Of a stretch of DNA of 64,000 nucleotides, positions 24,627 through 37,041 are shown in pieces (position 1 is the first letter of the stretch; each line of letters opens with the position of its first letter). The notes under the pieces were generated by a model, which was given only the letters and a program-made list of their open reading frames with translations, was not told where the DNA came from and made no database searches. Origin of the DNA: Dermatemys mawii (lineage: Eukaryota; Chordata; Testudines; Dermatemydidae); assembly GCA_007922305.1 (NCBI GenBank), contig ML677472.1, positions 811,814 to 875,813 on the forward strand, written 5' to 3'. A program made the position numbers and the translations under genes.

Positions 24627-24941
24627 GTGAGCATATGGCGCTGGCATCATTTGCATGTGAGCACATCTGATTCACATGTGATATCCTTGGACAGTACGCA
24701 AGGTGTGACTCATTTCCCATGCACTGCAACTCTTCAGTCCAAATCAGCCCCTGTCCTGCTCCAAAGTGAGCTCCTCCCGGAGTAGATAAAGCTCTTCCAC
24801 ACTCCAATTCATTACAGATAACACTGGCAGCTTTGAGATCAAAGTGTGCATCACAGAGTGTAGCCCATGTTTCACCATGCCTTATTTCCACACGTCCTGA
24901 GCAGGGATTGTCTCCTCCTATCAGCCGAGGCTGTAAGTAGC
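24627..24941 (-). CDS. SRCR group B domain exon (CD163 SRCR5-like)
   Basis: The acceptor CTCTCTAG ends at 24942 and the donor is CAC|GTAAGA at 24626-24625. It is 315 nt, phase 1. Eight cysteines are present (NPCSG, TLCDA, VICNE, LECGR, LQCMG, AYCPR, QMCSH, AICS). The text RHGETWATLCDAHFDLKAAS and PGGAHFGAGQGLIWTEELQC matches the CD163 SRCR5 layout. Directly downstream is the SRCR6-like exon, in the same order as CD163. Confidence 0.92.
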
Positions 24942-25318
24942 CTAGAGAGTCAATCAATCCATCAATGAATGTTGCACTTACACTCCATACTCGCCACTAC
25001 ACCTTTCAGTAGATAGACATGTTTTTCAAACCTTTTCATAACAATGTTTAGAAATCATGGATTATAGCTATGAGTACATTAAAAAATACAGTACCTGAAA
25101 ATTAAATATCTGTTCTTGAAATATGGACCTTTGTGTCACTATTTAGAAACGCTACTGACAGTGTTTTTTAAATAATTGTGAAGGATATGAGAGAGGCCTG
25201 TATTATTTTATGAAAATTTGCTTGTTTGCTTGTTGTGTTGTCTGTTACAGAATTACTAAGGGTACTCCAAGAAGAAGGTGTGTTCGTAATTCAGTTTAGC
25301 TAATTTGGGTTTTTAACT

Positions 25319-26182
25319 CAGGGCAAGTCTCTACTACAAACACTGCATCAGCACAACTGCACCAATGCAGCTATAGTATTTTGATGAAGACACTCTAAGT
25401 CAAAGGGATAGAACTCTCTTGTCTGCTCAGTTACGTCACCTCCACAAGAGGAGGTAGCTACCTCAGCAGGAGAAGCCCTCCCTCTCGCCAGCGTAGCACT
25501 GTCTACATGAGGGGTGGGCAAAAATTTTGGCCCGAGGCCACACTGGGGTTACAAAATAGCATGGAGAGTTAGGTAGGGAAGGCTGTGCCTCCCCAAAAAG
25601 CCTGGTCCCACTCCCTATCTTACCTCCGTCCCACTTCCCCCACCCCCTGCTGACTGCTCCTTCAAAACCTTCAACCCATCCAACCCTCCCTGCTCCTTAT
25701 CCCCTGATCGCTCCCTCCTGAGACCCCCCGTCCTGGACCCCACCCCCTACCCAACCGCCCCCTGCTCCCTGTCCCCTGATTGTCCCACAGGGCTCCCTGC
25801 CACTTATCTAACCCCTCCATCCCCAGCTGGCCCTGGCCCCCTTACCATGCTGCTCAGAGCAGTAGCCCAGATGGAGCTAGACACACTGTTGCACTGCCCC
25901 ACAGGAGCACACAGCCCTGCCGCCCAGCAGTGCTGACCATGTGGTGGCGTGGCTGCAGGGGTGGGGCCGAGGGAGCCAGGCTGGAGGAAACCTCCCCAGC
26001 TGGGAGCTCAGGGGCCAAGCAGGATGGTCCTGTGGGCCGAATGTGGCCTGCGGGCTGTAGCTTGCCCGTACCTGGTCTACACAGAGGGTTAAGGTTGGTA
26101 TTACTAGGTCTCTCAGGGATGGGGGTGATGTGGGTGACCTATGAGTGATGTAGTTATACCCATAGTGTAGACCAGGCCTCAG
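25319..26182. mobile_element. Non-autonomous DNA element, host of a nested insertion
   Basis: The left part begins GGGCAAGTCTCTACTAC and the right end reads TAGTGTAGACCAGGCCT, an imperfect inverted pair of the same type as at 4.0 kb. It is split by the hAT-like element at 25509-26074. The outer pieces total about 300 bp without an ORF. Confidence 0.5.
25509..26074. mobile_element. hAT-type element nested in another transposon
   Basis: The left end GAGGGGTGGGCAAA and the right end TTGCCCGTACCTG are decayed inverted repeats. The flanks GTCTACAT (25501-25508) and GTCTACAC (26075-26082) form an 8-bp duplication with one mismatch. The interior is C-rich. The family recurs at 41.8 and 60.9 kb. Confidence 0.72.
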
Positions 26183-29100
26183 ATTAGTAGTTCATATCAA
26201 GCCTAGGGCAACCCAAGGTTGAATTTGAACTGCTAACCTGACTTAAAATGCAAGTTGCCATATTTTCACTGATATTTTAATTAGAGTTAACTAATGGAGT
26301 TTAGCTAACACATGTTTATAATAAACTTTTTTTGCATTATATGCAAATCGTGAGGGTTAAATCAGACCTGGATGGTTTGTTTCCACAAGAAACAAGACAA
26401 TGTTTTAGATCGCTCATTCACTGATATTCAGAAGACAAGACAGGTGACAACACCTTTGAAGTTTTAACACTGTCAGTGCAGCCATCAGCTGCATGGCTAA
26501 TGAAGTTGGGGGAGATCTACGTGCAAAACTGGAATAAAATGCTTTTAAATGGATAAAAAGTGTGTCCCTGAAGAGCAGGCAGAGGAAGTGGCAAAGTTAT
26601 TGCTCAAGAGGAGCAAACTGACACAGAGACAGGCCTGGAGGATGGGTCTTAACTTTTAAGCAGCTGGATCTACCTAAGCTTTAAGGGAGATGCTAAGCTT
26701 TAGGTATGATAGAAACTTATTTGTTGTGTAAAAACATATTCTGACTTGTTCCAGCTGCTGCAATTAAATAATACTGATAAAAAGGCGGTGACAGTGCATA
26801 ACTGGCTGGGTCTGTCCCTGTTGTAAGGGCACTCTGCATTGGAGATATTCCCTGGGGGAGGTTGCACTTGTCCTGTGGCCCCATGCTCCAGATTAGCTCT
26901 GCCACTAACTTGCTGTCTGACCTCAGACTAGTCATTTCGCCTTTCTGGTCCTCAGCTTTTTCCTCTGGTCTTTTTCTTTTCCATTCAGACTGTGAGGCAG
27001 AGACTGACTACTGCTTTGCATTTGTACAGGGCTAAGTACACTGGGCTCTGATCTTATCTGGGGCCTCAAGAAGCTATACAAGCAACTAATAATAACAACT
27101 GCGGAGCTGCTACCAACACCTTCATAATTATGCTTTGGCTGTCAATTTGCCATCTTTCACCATCAGCTACATACAACCTAAACTCCTGACTTGTTCTTAC
27201 TCAGTCCTTACTGAAAAAAAAGGCAAATTTGTATTAAAACCAAAAGAAATTTTGCCAGCGTAAAGACTGAGAAAAAAAATGTGTAAGAACCTCAGGATTT
27301 GGCAATATGAATGGCTCTGAGCCATTCAGGGAAGGCAAACTTTAACTGCAAGACTAGGCATGATTTTAGGAAACAGAGAAGAATAGTCCTCTCCCCAAGT
27401 GTGAATTGAGGGTGCAAATGTATTTATTTATTATTGTTACTTATTAATTATCATTATTATTTATTATTAGGCTATGGTAGCATGTACGGTGTGCTAGATG
27501 CTTTCCAGACATTCTAGAAAGGAAGGTTCCCGCTACAGGGAATACATGGTCCAAGGACAGAGAGTCGGGTACAGAAAGTTTAGGGGAAAGGGAGAAGATA
27601 TAGGGCAATTTTATACAAACTACAGATTTACTGGAGTAAATACTGATTTGCTGGAGACAGCAGGGCATGTGAGATAATTAGTGCTGCCCACTGTCCCCAC
27701 TGTACTGGGTAAGATGATTTTGGCCCCGGATCGTGCCCCCACACCTACCTGTCCCCTGTCCAGCCAATATTTCTGTCTCTACCCAGCCCCCCATCACTTC
27801 TGTTCCCTCCCAGGTGCCATCCCACCAGTTCAGCCCCCACAGCCTCAACTCTGCCTCTCCTGGGAGCTCTGCCCCCTCCCAAGCCGGTGTTGCGTGCAGG
27901 AGAGGGGAGTGTGAGCCTGTTGCTCACAGGAAGGGAGAGAAACGGTGGGGGAGGGTAGAGCCACCCTGAGCTGATGGCTCTTTGCTGCCCCACCCTCCAA
28001 TGAAAATAGCTTCAGGTTGCTGAAGGGAAAGGGGAAGAAAGCTCTGCTGGAAACAGTTATGATTGGTTGTTTTACCCAGGAGGCAGCAAGTGAGGCAGCC
28101 AGCCAATCATAGGACTCGGGATGGAGCTTCTTGCCTCATCAAAGGACTAGGCCCCAGATCAGCTACAGTTATGTCACTTGTGGAAAAAATTGCAAGAGTG
28201 GACAGCTGTGGGCTCTAAGAGGGCCTAAATGTGAAGAGGGCAGGGCCCGTGCATATGAGATCCCAGAGGCCATATTGTGTGCAGAGGGACATATGGTGAA
28301 AGGCATCGAAATTTTAGAAAATAAAGCAAGGGGTGTCTTCTGTTTTGCCCTCTGGTTTCTGGGACTTTTGGGGTCACTTGTTCAAACTTTTCAACGCATC
28401 AACAAAGTCCTAGGAAGTTCCTTTTAAAACTATGACACAAAACAAAATGGCAAGAGTTGGTACCACTGCAACTGTGAGGAAAGAATGATAGTTTTGGTCT
28501 CACCCCTTGCTTACAGCTCTAGCAGGCGTGGAGGTTGTGTTTTAGATCTGAGCCTCTCTACTAGAGCTGCTGGAGCCTGAATCTCCTCTTCCATCCATCT
28601 CACCTGTTTTCCTTTATGGGATCCTCAGCAGCTCATGCTTTGCCCATGTCTGGCTTTAGAGCATGAGCTGTACAAAGGGTCCAGCCTGGCCAGGAGAGCA
28701 CTGAGCGGCCAGCCTCCTGCTCACCTAGCAGCAGCACTAGCAGCTCCTCCCTCCTTAGATTTTATTTATTTTCCCTCACATGTTCCACAGAGTCCTGCAG
28801 GCTTTTATTTGTGTGTAACCCCCACTTATGGTTGCCAGCTCCTGGAGTTTGGGATTCAGCCTCTAGGACCTTATCCTAAAGGACTACAGCTATAATGGCT
28901 ACTAGAGCCCCCTGACCCCATTTCCAGCCTGCTTGGAGTTAGGGGTGGGGACAGAAGGAACTAAAAAACCTTGACCAAAACCAACAAGGAAGCTACTGCA
29001 TGGGGGATCTGGATGAACAGTCCACTGAACACAGCTATGAGGCAGACTGATTTTACACAGAGAGTTTTAGTTTGAAGCTGGAAGAGAGTGTCAGCACCAC

Positions 29101-30125
29101 TCAGAGATTCATGCTCTTAGGCTCTAGCTGCATGGACCAGGCAGCATCAGCATCTGGAGAGAGAGATCCTATCTGGGATTGGCTACCAATAGCCATCTGA
29201 GACCTTAGGAGGATTCCAGACCAAAGAACAGCAAACTTGGTTGGATCCAGGACGTGATCCTGCCCCATTCAGGGATGAAGAAAAGCTAAGGGGACTTATG
29301 CGTAAGTCGGCCAATACTGCAGTGATGAACACACTATACCAGGATACACAAACTCAGCCATACTGTCTGCTTTGGTAAGGAGTCAGGCAGACAACTTGGG
29401 TTTGGAGGAACTTATGAGTGTTAAATCCCGGAGAATAGGCTTAATTATTACTAGAGAGGACCAGTAATTTTGCCACTCAAGTTACTGGTTTTATGGTAAG
29501 TATGAATGAGAATGGGTGAGTATGAATGTAGTGCTGGGAGATTTGTACTGATTTGTGCAAGTGGTGAATGAGGGTGTGTGCTATAAGGTGAAGAGCTGTG
29601 TGTGTTTGATGTTACTGTATGTTCTGTAGGTGATTGTGTTGATTTGTGTGTGGGTTGTGTTGTGCTGGTAAATCTATGTTGATTTGTTTGGGTGTGTCAG
29701 TTGCTTTGGGGAGTTTGTGGTGAGTTGTATGGGTGGCAAATCAACCTTTGAACAAGGGTGGCATTTCGGCCAAGGACCCCACAATCTGTGCTGTCCTTCT
29801 TGTATCACTGACTCATTACAACCAATTAAATTGTTGCATGAAAATTAGCTGTAGAATTGGAGTGGTGATTATTTGTGTTAACTCTAGTATCATGATGGTC
29901 TAGGACTCTTGGCATGGCGTAGATGGGTACATTACTGTTTTATTATATATAGATTAGTTAACCTTAACTTTTTCCTTCCCTTGATCCTAGTTTCCTGTTC
30001 ACAGTAAAGTTACCACCACCGCTATGCAGTTATTTTTTAACGTGTCCTTCCTTTGCTGGGGTTTGTTTTATTTACTTGATTGTCTCCTGTGCACATGCAA
30101 ATAAAAAAATAAAATAAAGCAGGCA
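26183..30125. other. Repeat-poor to unrecognised stretch of the long intron
   Basis: I see no exon and no transposon with clear ends. Notable only are an ATT/TTA microsatellite at about 27421-27472, a C-rich block at 27680-28010, and a TG-rich block at 29480-29730. ORFs here are short and without family resemblance. Confidence 0.35.
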
Positions 30126-30568
30126 CCCATCAATGGGAACAAAATAGCTATACTGAAAACCAGCATGAAATAACTCCCTTAAAAAAATAATAAAAAAACA
30201 AAATAAAAAATAAAAAAATCCAAGCACTCATCAAACAACAATTGATTACATCACAGCTGTGCAAAAATCATTGGCCCCAATGAAAAAAATCACTATATAA
30301 ACAGGGTGCCTTGCCATGAAACTTTGGGTTCATTCTGCCATGACTTCCCTGGAGCATCATATCGCAACCAACAGAACCCAGCTACTAATTACTCATGATC
30401 AACCTAGCTGGCCGCTAGATTGCTCCAGACTCTGGACTGGTATAACATCAACTGGTGGGACAGTGTGTGTGTGATTGAATGCATATGCTAATTGTTGTAT
30501 TTTCAATAAATGCAGTGTATTGCCTTTTCCCCTGAAAAAGATCCTGGGTACTTCTTATAAGCATAACA
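30126..30568 (+). repeat. 5' LTR (truncated) of an A-rich endogenous retrovirus
   Basis: This segment aligns by eye with 36.59-37.04 kb: shared ACTATATAAACAGGG-type TATA region, CTTGCCATGAAACTTTGGGT, an ATTGCCTT...CCCCTGAAAAAGATCCT block, an AATAAA signal, and the end CTTCTTATAAGCATAACA. The first half of the LTR is not recognisable, so this copy is 5'-truncated or diverged. It is followed by TGTTTGGTGGAG, a candidate primer-binding region. Confidence 0.7.
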
Positions 30569-30660
30569 TGTTTGGTGGAGAATGTGAAAGGGGGAAGACA
30601 TGCAACTGTGATTGTTGAAATACTGCTAAATATTGCTGAAAGGTATACCATAAGTATAAA

Positions 30661-30775
30661 TAAGATGAGGAACACTTGTGGCACCTTAGAGACTAATCAG
30701 TGGTTAGTCTCTAACGTGGGGAAAAAAAACCCAAACTGATTAGTCTCTAAGGTGCCATAAGTGTTCCTCGTCTTA
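30661..30775. repeat. Inverted pair of a short dispersed repeat
   Basis: About 40-bp arms (GAGGAACACTTGTGGCACCT and its near reverse complement AGGTGCCATAAGTGTTCCTC) face each other across a 35-bp A-rich spacer. A third copy of the right arm with its continuation (GACTAACACGGCTGCTAATC) is at 31799-31875. The repeat is common in reptile genomes, but I cannot name it. Confidence 0.7.
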
Positions 30776-32087
30776 TTTACGGATACAGAGACGACTGCTA
30801 ATCTTAAACCCATAAGTATAAAGTGGTTGATTATTCAGGTGTGCACACCACCAGTTGTAGAAGTACTAGGCAATAAGGGGAGGATTAGAGTCCTTACTCC
30901 TATCAGTCTGTTGGAGAAAACTATACAAATAAAATATATACAAACTGTCTAGTTATACACAGGTGTGCACACACCCCTGGGCCATAACGGGGAGGGTCAG
31001 AGTCCTCACTCCTACCAGTCTGTAGGCAGAAAATTGCATAGGTGAATATACCCTCAGTCATAGCAGGATCAAGCCCAAAAGGTAGGGGGCTTAGCATTAC
31101 CCCCTCCTGCTCCATCAGGTAGAGTATTTTTCTTAGTGGGTATAGACTTTTATGTTTTGTAAGTCCCAGCACGAGCATGGGCATGGAAAAGTTATAAAGG
31201 TTAAAAAAAATCATAAAGAAATATGTTCAGATGGTATTTTCTATGTGAGACTCAACTCTGAAAAATATAGAACTGTGAGCAAATAGTGATAGCACCTATG
31301 TAAAAATGTTAAAACAGGAAGCAATCCAAAGATGATACTTTGTTCAAGAGATTACTCCTTTTAAACAAATCTTGCTCTGTTAAACCAAACTCTGAAGGAT
31401 ATAGGAGTTTGAGCAGGGTAGCATTTTTTGTGAGTGATATTGTGGTGATTTTGCAATTTTGAAAAAATGTTTAAGGAAAGGGACCAGAAGAGGTGTGGGC
31501 TAATTGAGGAGCCCAAACCTCCTTGCTAAATTGGTAGTGGAACAAAGTCAGTGTCCATAAAAAAGAATGGTTCAGTGAGAAAAGCAGAATCTGGCCCAGA
31601 CAAGCAGGCAGGCAACAAATAAAAAAAATTGGAAAACAGATTGGAAGCCCTGAGGGCATAGTGGCAGGAGTAAAGAAAGGAGTAAGTACAGGCATGGGGA
31701 ATTCAGATCCCAGGCACAATAATCAGAATGGTAAAATCTGAGTTGATGAAGGTGAAATTTTGGGAGATAAGCAAGTAATTCAAGGAAAGAGAAATGAACT
31801 GATTAGTCTCTAAGGTGCCACAAGGCTTCCTCGTCTTATTTACAGACACAGACTAACACGGCTGCTAATCTTAAACCTGTCAAGGAAAGAAAGTGAGAAG
31901 TTAACTCTGTAGTTGCTGGAGGGAATTAAGCAGTTGAACATTGTAAAAATGTTAAAAAGAAAGTGTTATAGAAAGATAATTCTTGGTTTCTTTGCAGTCA
32001 TTCTGACGGAAAAATGGGCCCTTTTCCGAAGGAATGTCTGTAAATAAGCAATGCAAAGAAACAATCTAATTTAAATAATCTAACTAC

Positions 32088-32275
32088 CAGTGGAACCCCA
32101 CAATACTGTGCCCTGCGATAACTCAAATCCACTTATAATGCGGGGCGCGCGGGGCTCCCGATGGCGGCAGCACGTGGTACTTTGATGTTGCGCGACCCTG
32201 CAATACCATGACCCAGCGTTTACTGCAGTCGATATTTTTGGACTCCGACCGTCATGGTATTGCGGTGCTCCACTG
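32088..32275. mobile_element. MITE inside the retroviral region
   Basis: The left end CAGTGGAACCCCACAATAC and the reversed right end CAGTGGAGCACCGCAATAC form inverted repeats. TA follows on the right, and TA lies one base before the left end. The short GC-rich interior is out of character with the A-rich surroundings, showing a later insertion. Confidence 0.7.
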
Positions 32276-33530
32276 TATGAACAATTTATTCAAAATTCGC
32301 TAAAAAAACATAAGGGGTTTCTATTGAAACTTAACTCTCCCCAAATGTATATAAATATAATCTATGTACAACTGTGTACAAATTTAAGCAGTGTAAGGGA
32401 TATTAAAAAAAGAATATGTGTGTATAAATATATTGTGTAAATATGTGGAGTGTTTAGGACCTAAACCAACACTCCGGGTTTGTAAAGCTCTTGTTTTGTA
32501 GGTTTAAAATAAATTGGTTTTGTTTTTAAATAATACCACTAAAATCCATTTGAATCTTTCATTCAAAGTTGCAAACACTTCAAAGTTGCAAACATTTTTT
32601 GCCAGACACAGATAACTAGTGTTCTTTGGCTTTCGTATTTAGCATGTATCCCTTAAGGTACCTTAATGATTTATATAAGTTCAATATCTTTTTAAAAGAC
32701 CAAAGTCGTGGCTGCAGCAGGGCAATCATAAAAAGGAGAACGGGAAAAGATTCTGGATTTATTTTCTGGTAACAAAATAGCAAATAAAAGCTGTAGTAAA
32801 AAAACCCAAAACAGTGTCCTATACTGAGCCTTAAAGTGGCTCTGTGTAATCAAACTGTCACTTTAATAATGGTACGTAAAAACTCTGTGAGCACAAAAAA
32901 AAATAATCCAGTTACATCTTATGTAAAAATTTATATGGCTAAGGTTATAGAAGTTAAAATATGAAAGGAATGTGCATTTTCCCCAGAACACGTGCAGTGT
33001 ATATTGTAGAAGGGATAAAGGTAATGAAAAACATACCATACTACTTAATTAAAACCCTATTAAGGCTCCAAAGGGAGCCACAATAGGTTGTGTTTTCGTT
33101 TTCAGATCTCTGTGTGTTTTGCAAACAGGAGTTAAAAGTGGAAAGTAATCAAAACTCTGGTGGACATTGATTGTGTCCCTTTTAAAACAGAGTCTCTGAG
33201 TTGCTGATGGCTTGGATCCAAAAGCAAGCCAGAAAGTGTCTGTGTTAATGCAAATTACCTAACTAAAAAAAAAAAACACCTGCCCATAAATGGCAGCACA
33301 AAGAAGTCAAACTAAAGAATAAGAGGGGGCAGGTTAACCCTAAGTAGAAAATATATATAATACACTTTTTGTGTGTGTATGTAGTGCTAAAATCTGAAGA
33401 CAGGTACAAAAGGGGTCTGCATATATACATGACACCCCTACCTTTTAATTCACCTAAACCCAAAAAATATAATTAAATTAAAAAGCCTATTCAAAAATTT
33501 GAAAAGAACATTAAACACACTGGTCTCAAA

Positions 33531-33715
33531 AACAAATTGTCTAAATAAAAAAACATGGTATAACAAAATACTTTTAATAAGTTTAATGTTAATATTAAAC
33601 ATTGGGATAATACTTGGTCAGCAAACAAATTGTCTAAATAAAAAGCATGGTATAACAAGATACCTTTAATAGATTTAATGCTAATCTTTTTGTTAATATT
33701 AAACACTGAAATAAA
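33531..33715. repeat. Two-copy tandem repeat, period about 93 bp
   Basis: The phrases AACAAATTGTCTAAATAAAA, CATGGTATAACAA and TTAATATTAAACA occur in the same order starting at 33531 and again at 33624. It lies between the presumed gag and pol remnants of the retroviral element. Confidence 0.75.
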
Positions 33716-33905
33716 TTTAATGTTAATAAGTATCCCTGTAACAATGTATATAGTGTGTATGATTTTTGGAAAAATACTTCTAAGGTCATACGGTAATGGT
33801 GCTTCTCAGCTATTACCTGTGAATAAACTTAAAGCTTAGCACAGCAAAATAAATAAATAAAATAAATAAATACAAACTTAATCTGCTATATAAAAAAGGG
33901 AAATT

Positions 33906-34139
33906 AAGGCACAAACTCAAACACTAATGGAAAAACTTTTGGCACTAATTCAGGAAACAGGGCTCAAAGTAGCCTTAGACAAGGCTCAGTTGGTGCTACC
34001 TCAGGTTACATACCTGGGCATAGTCATTGGACAAGAAGGAAGACAGGTAAATCAGAGGAAGGTAAGAGCACTGGTAAAAATGCTGGCCTCTAGACACCCA
34101 CTCTTTAAGAGTACTGCTAGGAGAATTCAATTTTCTTAG
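33906..34139 (+). pseudogene. Retroviral reverse transcriptase fragment
   Basis: A short open frame contains the VTYLGIVIG-type block that follows the catalytic palm in retroviral reverse transcriptases, plus the preceding GLKVALDKAQL. The catalytic YxDD segment is not visible upstream because the frame is broken. The frame ends at TAG at 34137. It is a decayed copy only. Confidence 0.7.
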
Positions 34140-34749
34140 ACCACACATTTATAAATATGCTAAAATAACTCACCCATTGTAAAAACTGCTAAAAAAAACC
34201 CCAAAATGGGAATAAGAAAAAGCAGAACTCCACTTTAACCCTGCTAAAACAGAAGGCTCTCAGAGTCCCAGACCTGCATTTCCTTGATGAATCACAGCCT
34301 TTTTATTATTCGTTTGGCGGCTAATAACAGATGATCTTGGCTGCCATACTATTACAAAATAATAAAGAGGAAAAGCTAGTGCTGGTAGCATATGAATCCA
34401 GGAAATTACAAGGAGCAAAAATAAATTTTGATCCTTGTAATCACGTTTAGCAGCCATATGGCTGTACCATCGTTTGAGCCTCTTACAGGAACAGCCCCTA
34501 TCACGATCCAAAGCACCCACACTCTTCTCAAGTACATTTTGTCAGGAAAATTGATGGAAGATAAAGTCTTAAACAGACGAATGGCCCAGTGGATGTTTAG
34601 TTTAGTTAACAGAAGGGTGACCAGAGAAACATTGTCCCAACCACACATCCTAACACATGCCTTAATTGAAAAAGGGAACTGACATAAATATCTAGAGGTC
34701 ACTCTGGAGCAAAGAATTACCTTGGTAAAGGCACCCCCACTGGAAGAAT

Positions 34750-35200
34750 TAAATACCCTGGGCCAAAAAAAGCACATCTGATTTACTGACACGAGTGTAA
34801 TTGTAGTAAAAGGAAAAAAGATGTGTAAAATACACTGCCATTAATTTAGAAGAGGAAGTCATTCAGGGACATTTAGACCATAGATCAGCTCAGCATGCCG
34901 AGCTCCATTCAGTTTATTAGGTTTTAAGGCAATATGAAAATTCTCCAAGGCCCGTTTATATTTATGCTAACAGTAATTTTTGTGTAAGGGGAATACAGTT
35001 TTTAATATGATTGGTATAGGAATGGGTAAAAAGCATCAAATAAAAAGAATATTGCATATTCAAAGGAATGGAAATGAATTTACCAGTGGGTAACAAAGAA
35101 CCCTAAACAGTTAAAGGTATGACATGTAAAGGCACACACTAAAGAAATGGGTCGGAAAACCACATGGAATAATTGGGTAGATATAATAGCTGACATCATG
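34750..35200 (+). pseudogene. Retroviral RNase H-like remnants
   Basis: In several plus-strand frames, pieces typical of retroviral RNase H can be read in the right order: FTDTS, a QHAELHS segment, and HVKAHTKE followed by NNWVDIIAD. Stops and frame changes separate them, so nothing is expressed. Confidence 0.5.
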
Positions 35201-36091
35201 ACATAGCAGTTGTAACCAAAAGTCAAGAAAAGAATGTCTGTACTAACACATCTGAGCCAACAAATGGCACTACAGACCATCATAGCCAAGTTTCAACAGT
35301 CTGTAAAAACAAAAATATAAAAAGTAAGACAACTCCCAAAACTGACCGTGGGATTCTTTCGGCTATCCCAGGTTATGGATCAGTGGGCTAAAAAAAGGAT
35401 AAATTATTGGATACCTGAGAGTGTACAGAGTGGAGCCCTCAGAAATGGGTGTGCTTATCCCTGCCTGTCACCACAGAACCATGCAGCAAAAACATAACTG
35501 AAAATGTGTATGAAACAAACTAAAAAATATGACACGTGTTTTGTACAATGGACAATGTATATGTGTTACATCATGGGAAACAGCATATTGGGAGAATGCA
35601 AGTATTAGCCAACACCCGGTAAATAAATATAAATGCAATGCACGTATATTATATATTAGCAATCACACGTACTATTTCTCTGTTACTTTGATTTGGCACA
35701 GTCTAATTAATCCCTTGTTGTCAAAAACAAATGTGGCTCAGTTTTTACAACAAACACAAAAAAATATAGGGAAGTGTGTCATTCAAATATTACATGCAAA
35801 TGGAAACATGCTAAAAATTGCTAAATCTAAAGAAAACCTGACAGCCTGTATTACATTTTTACAGGCTGGTCCTTGACCTCTAAGGGCATATTGTCTATTT
35901 TTTTTTTCCATTACTAGTTGATCTAATATTGTTCTGTGTTTGCTTGCTTGTATGTGCTGTTGAACAAAAAAAAAAAATGTTCGTTAAATTACAGTGACCA
36001 ATTCAAATTGCCTCTCAGTATATTGTTATAAAACAATTGTATAAACTATGACACACTCAAAAATTGTTCTTGAGGGGTCAAAAGAGGGGTA

Positions 36092-37041
36092 TGTAGTAGT
36101 AGGATTTATTGTTTGAATTATGTATAATTTAAAATGATTAATAAAAAATAATGGATAATAATGTAGCATGTATTAAAATTATTGACTATATCCTGCCAGC
36201 CACCCTTTTTAAATAGCAAAAAAGAATGGCCTAACAGCCACTGGTAAAAATGCATCAGCCAGAATTTCTTTGTGTCTGGACTGATTTCAAGGCAGTAACA
36301 GACTGCCTTGAAATCTATTGTAGGTTTAGCATTTTAAAATAAGTAAAAAGATGTCATAATTATTTTCTTTTGCATTGCAGCTTAATGTTCCTGTTCAAAG
36401 TATTCTGTGTAAAATTAATTTTTGTGTACATAAAAATGTGTTAAAAATAAATGTAAAAACCATCACTAAACCAAATGTATTAAAAAAACCAAAAACAAAT
36501 GCAAGGGTACCAGAAGGCTGAAATGCACCCGTATTAAAATGTCAAAAAAGGGCAAATTAACAAGACTAAAAATAACACAAGTATCTATCAATAAAAGCAA
36601 AATAACTGTAATCAAAATCAGTATAAAATAACTCCCTAAAACCTTAATAAAAGAACAAAATAAAAAAAATTAAAAAATGTTAAAAAAACAAGCACTCGTC
36701 AAACAAGAATTAATTACAGCATAATGATGCAAAACTCATTGGTCCCAATAAAAAAATCACTGTATAAACAGGGTGTCTTGCCATGAAACTTTGGGTTCAT
36801 CCTGCCAAGACTCCCTGGAGCATCATGTCGCGACTGACAGAACCCAGCTCCTACCTACCTGTGATCAGCCTACCTAGTCACTAGATTGATCCGGACTCTA
36901 AACTGGTAGCTATAACATCGACTGACAGGACAGAGTGTGTGTGTGTGTAATTAAATGCATATGCTCGTTGTATCTTCAATAAACATGATGTATTGCCTTT
37001 CCCCTGAAAAAGATCCTGTGGTGCTTCTTATAAGCATAACA
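36092..37041 (+). repeat. 3' LTR of the A-rich endogenous retrovirus
   Basis: It starts TGTAGTAGTAGG right after the polypurine tract and ends TATAAGCATAACA. It contains a TATA-like ACTGTATAAACAGGG and an AATAAA at about 36975. A near-perfect stem-loop (14-bp arms GATTTCAAGGCAGT / ACTGCCTTGAAATC, loop AACAG) is at 36283-36315 in the U3 part. Confidence 0.78.

Larger units (their letters stand above)
30569..36091 (+). mobile_element. Internal region of degenerate endogenous retrovirus
   Basis: The region lies between two matching LTRs and has a polypurine tract (AAAAGAGGGG) just before the 3' LTR. Order on the plus strand: unrecognised gag-like stretch, reverse transcriptase fragment (33.9-34.1 kb), RNase H-like pieces (34.75-35.2 kb), and a possible envelope-end stretch (35.47-35.88 kb) that recurs in the inverted copy at 63.2-63.7 kb. 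All frames are broken by stops and shifts, so no functional virus protein is encoded. The plus strand is extremely rich in A. Confidence 0.75.

Noticed and set aside
27681..27993. Proline/serine-rich overlapping frames on both strands
   Set aside because: C-rich low-complexity sequence; no conserved motif.
29620..30125. Search for the missing first half of the 5' LTR
   Set aside because: No segment resembling TGTAGTAGTAGG or the U3 hairpin was found; the LTR is called truncated at about 30126.
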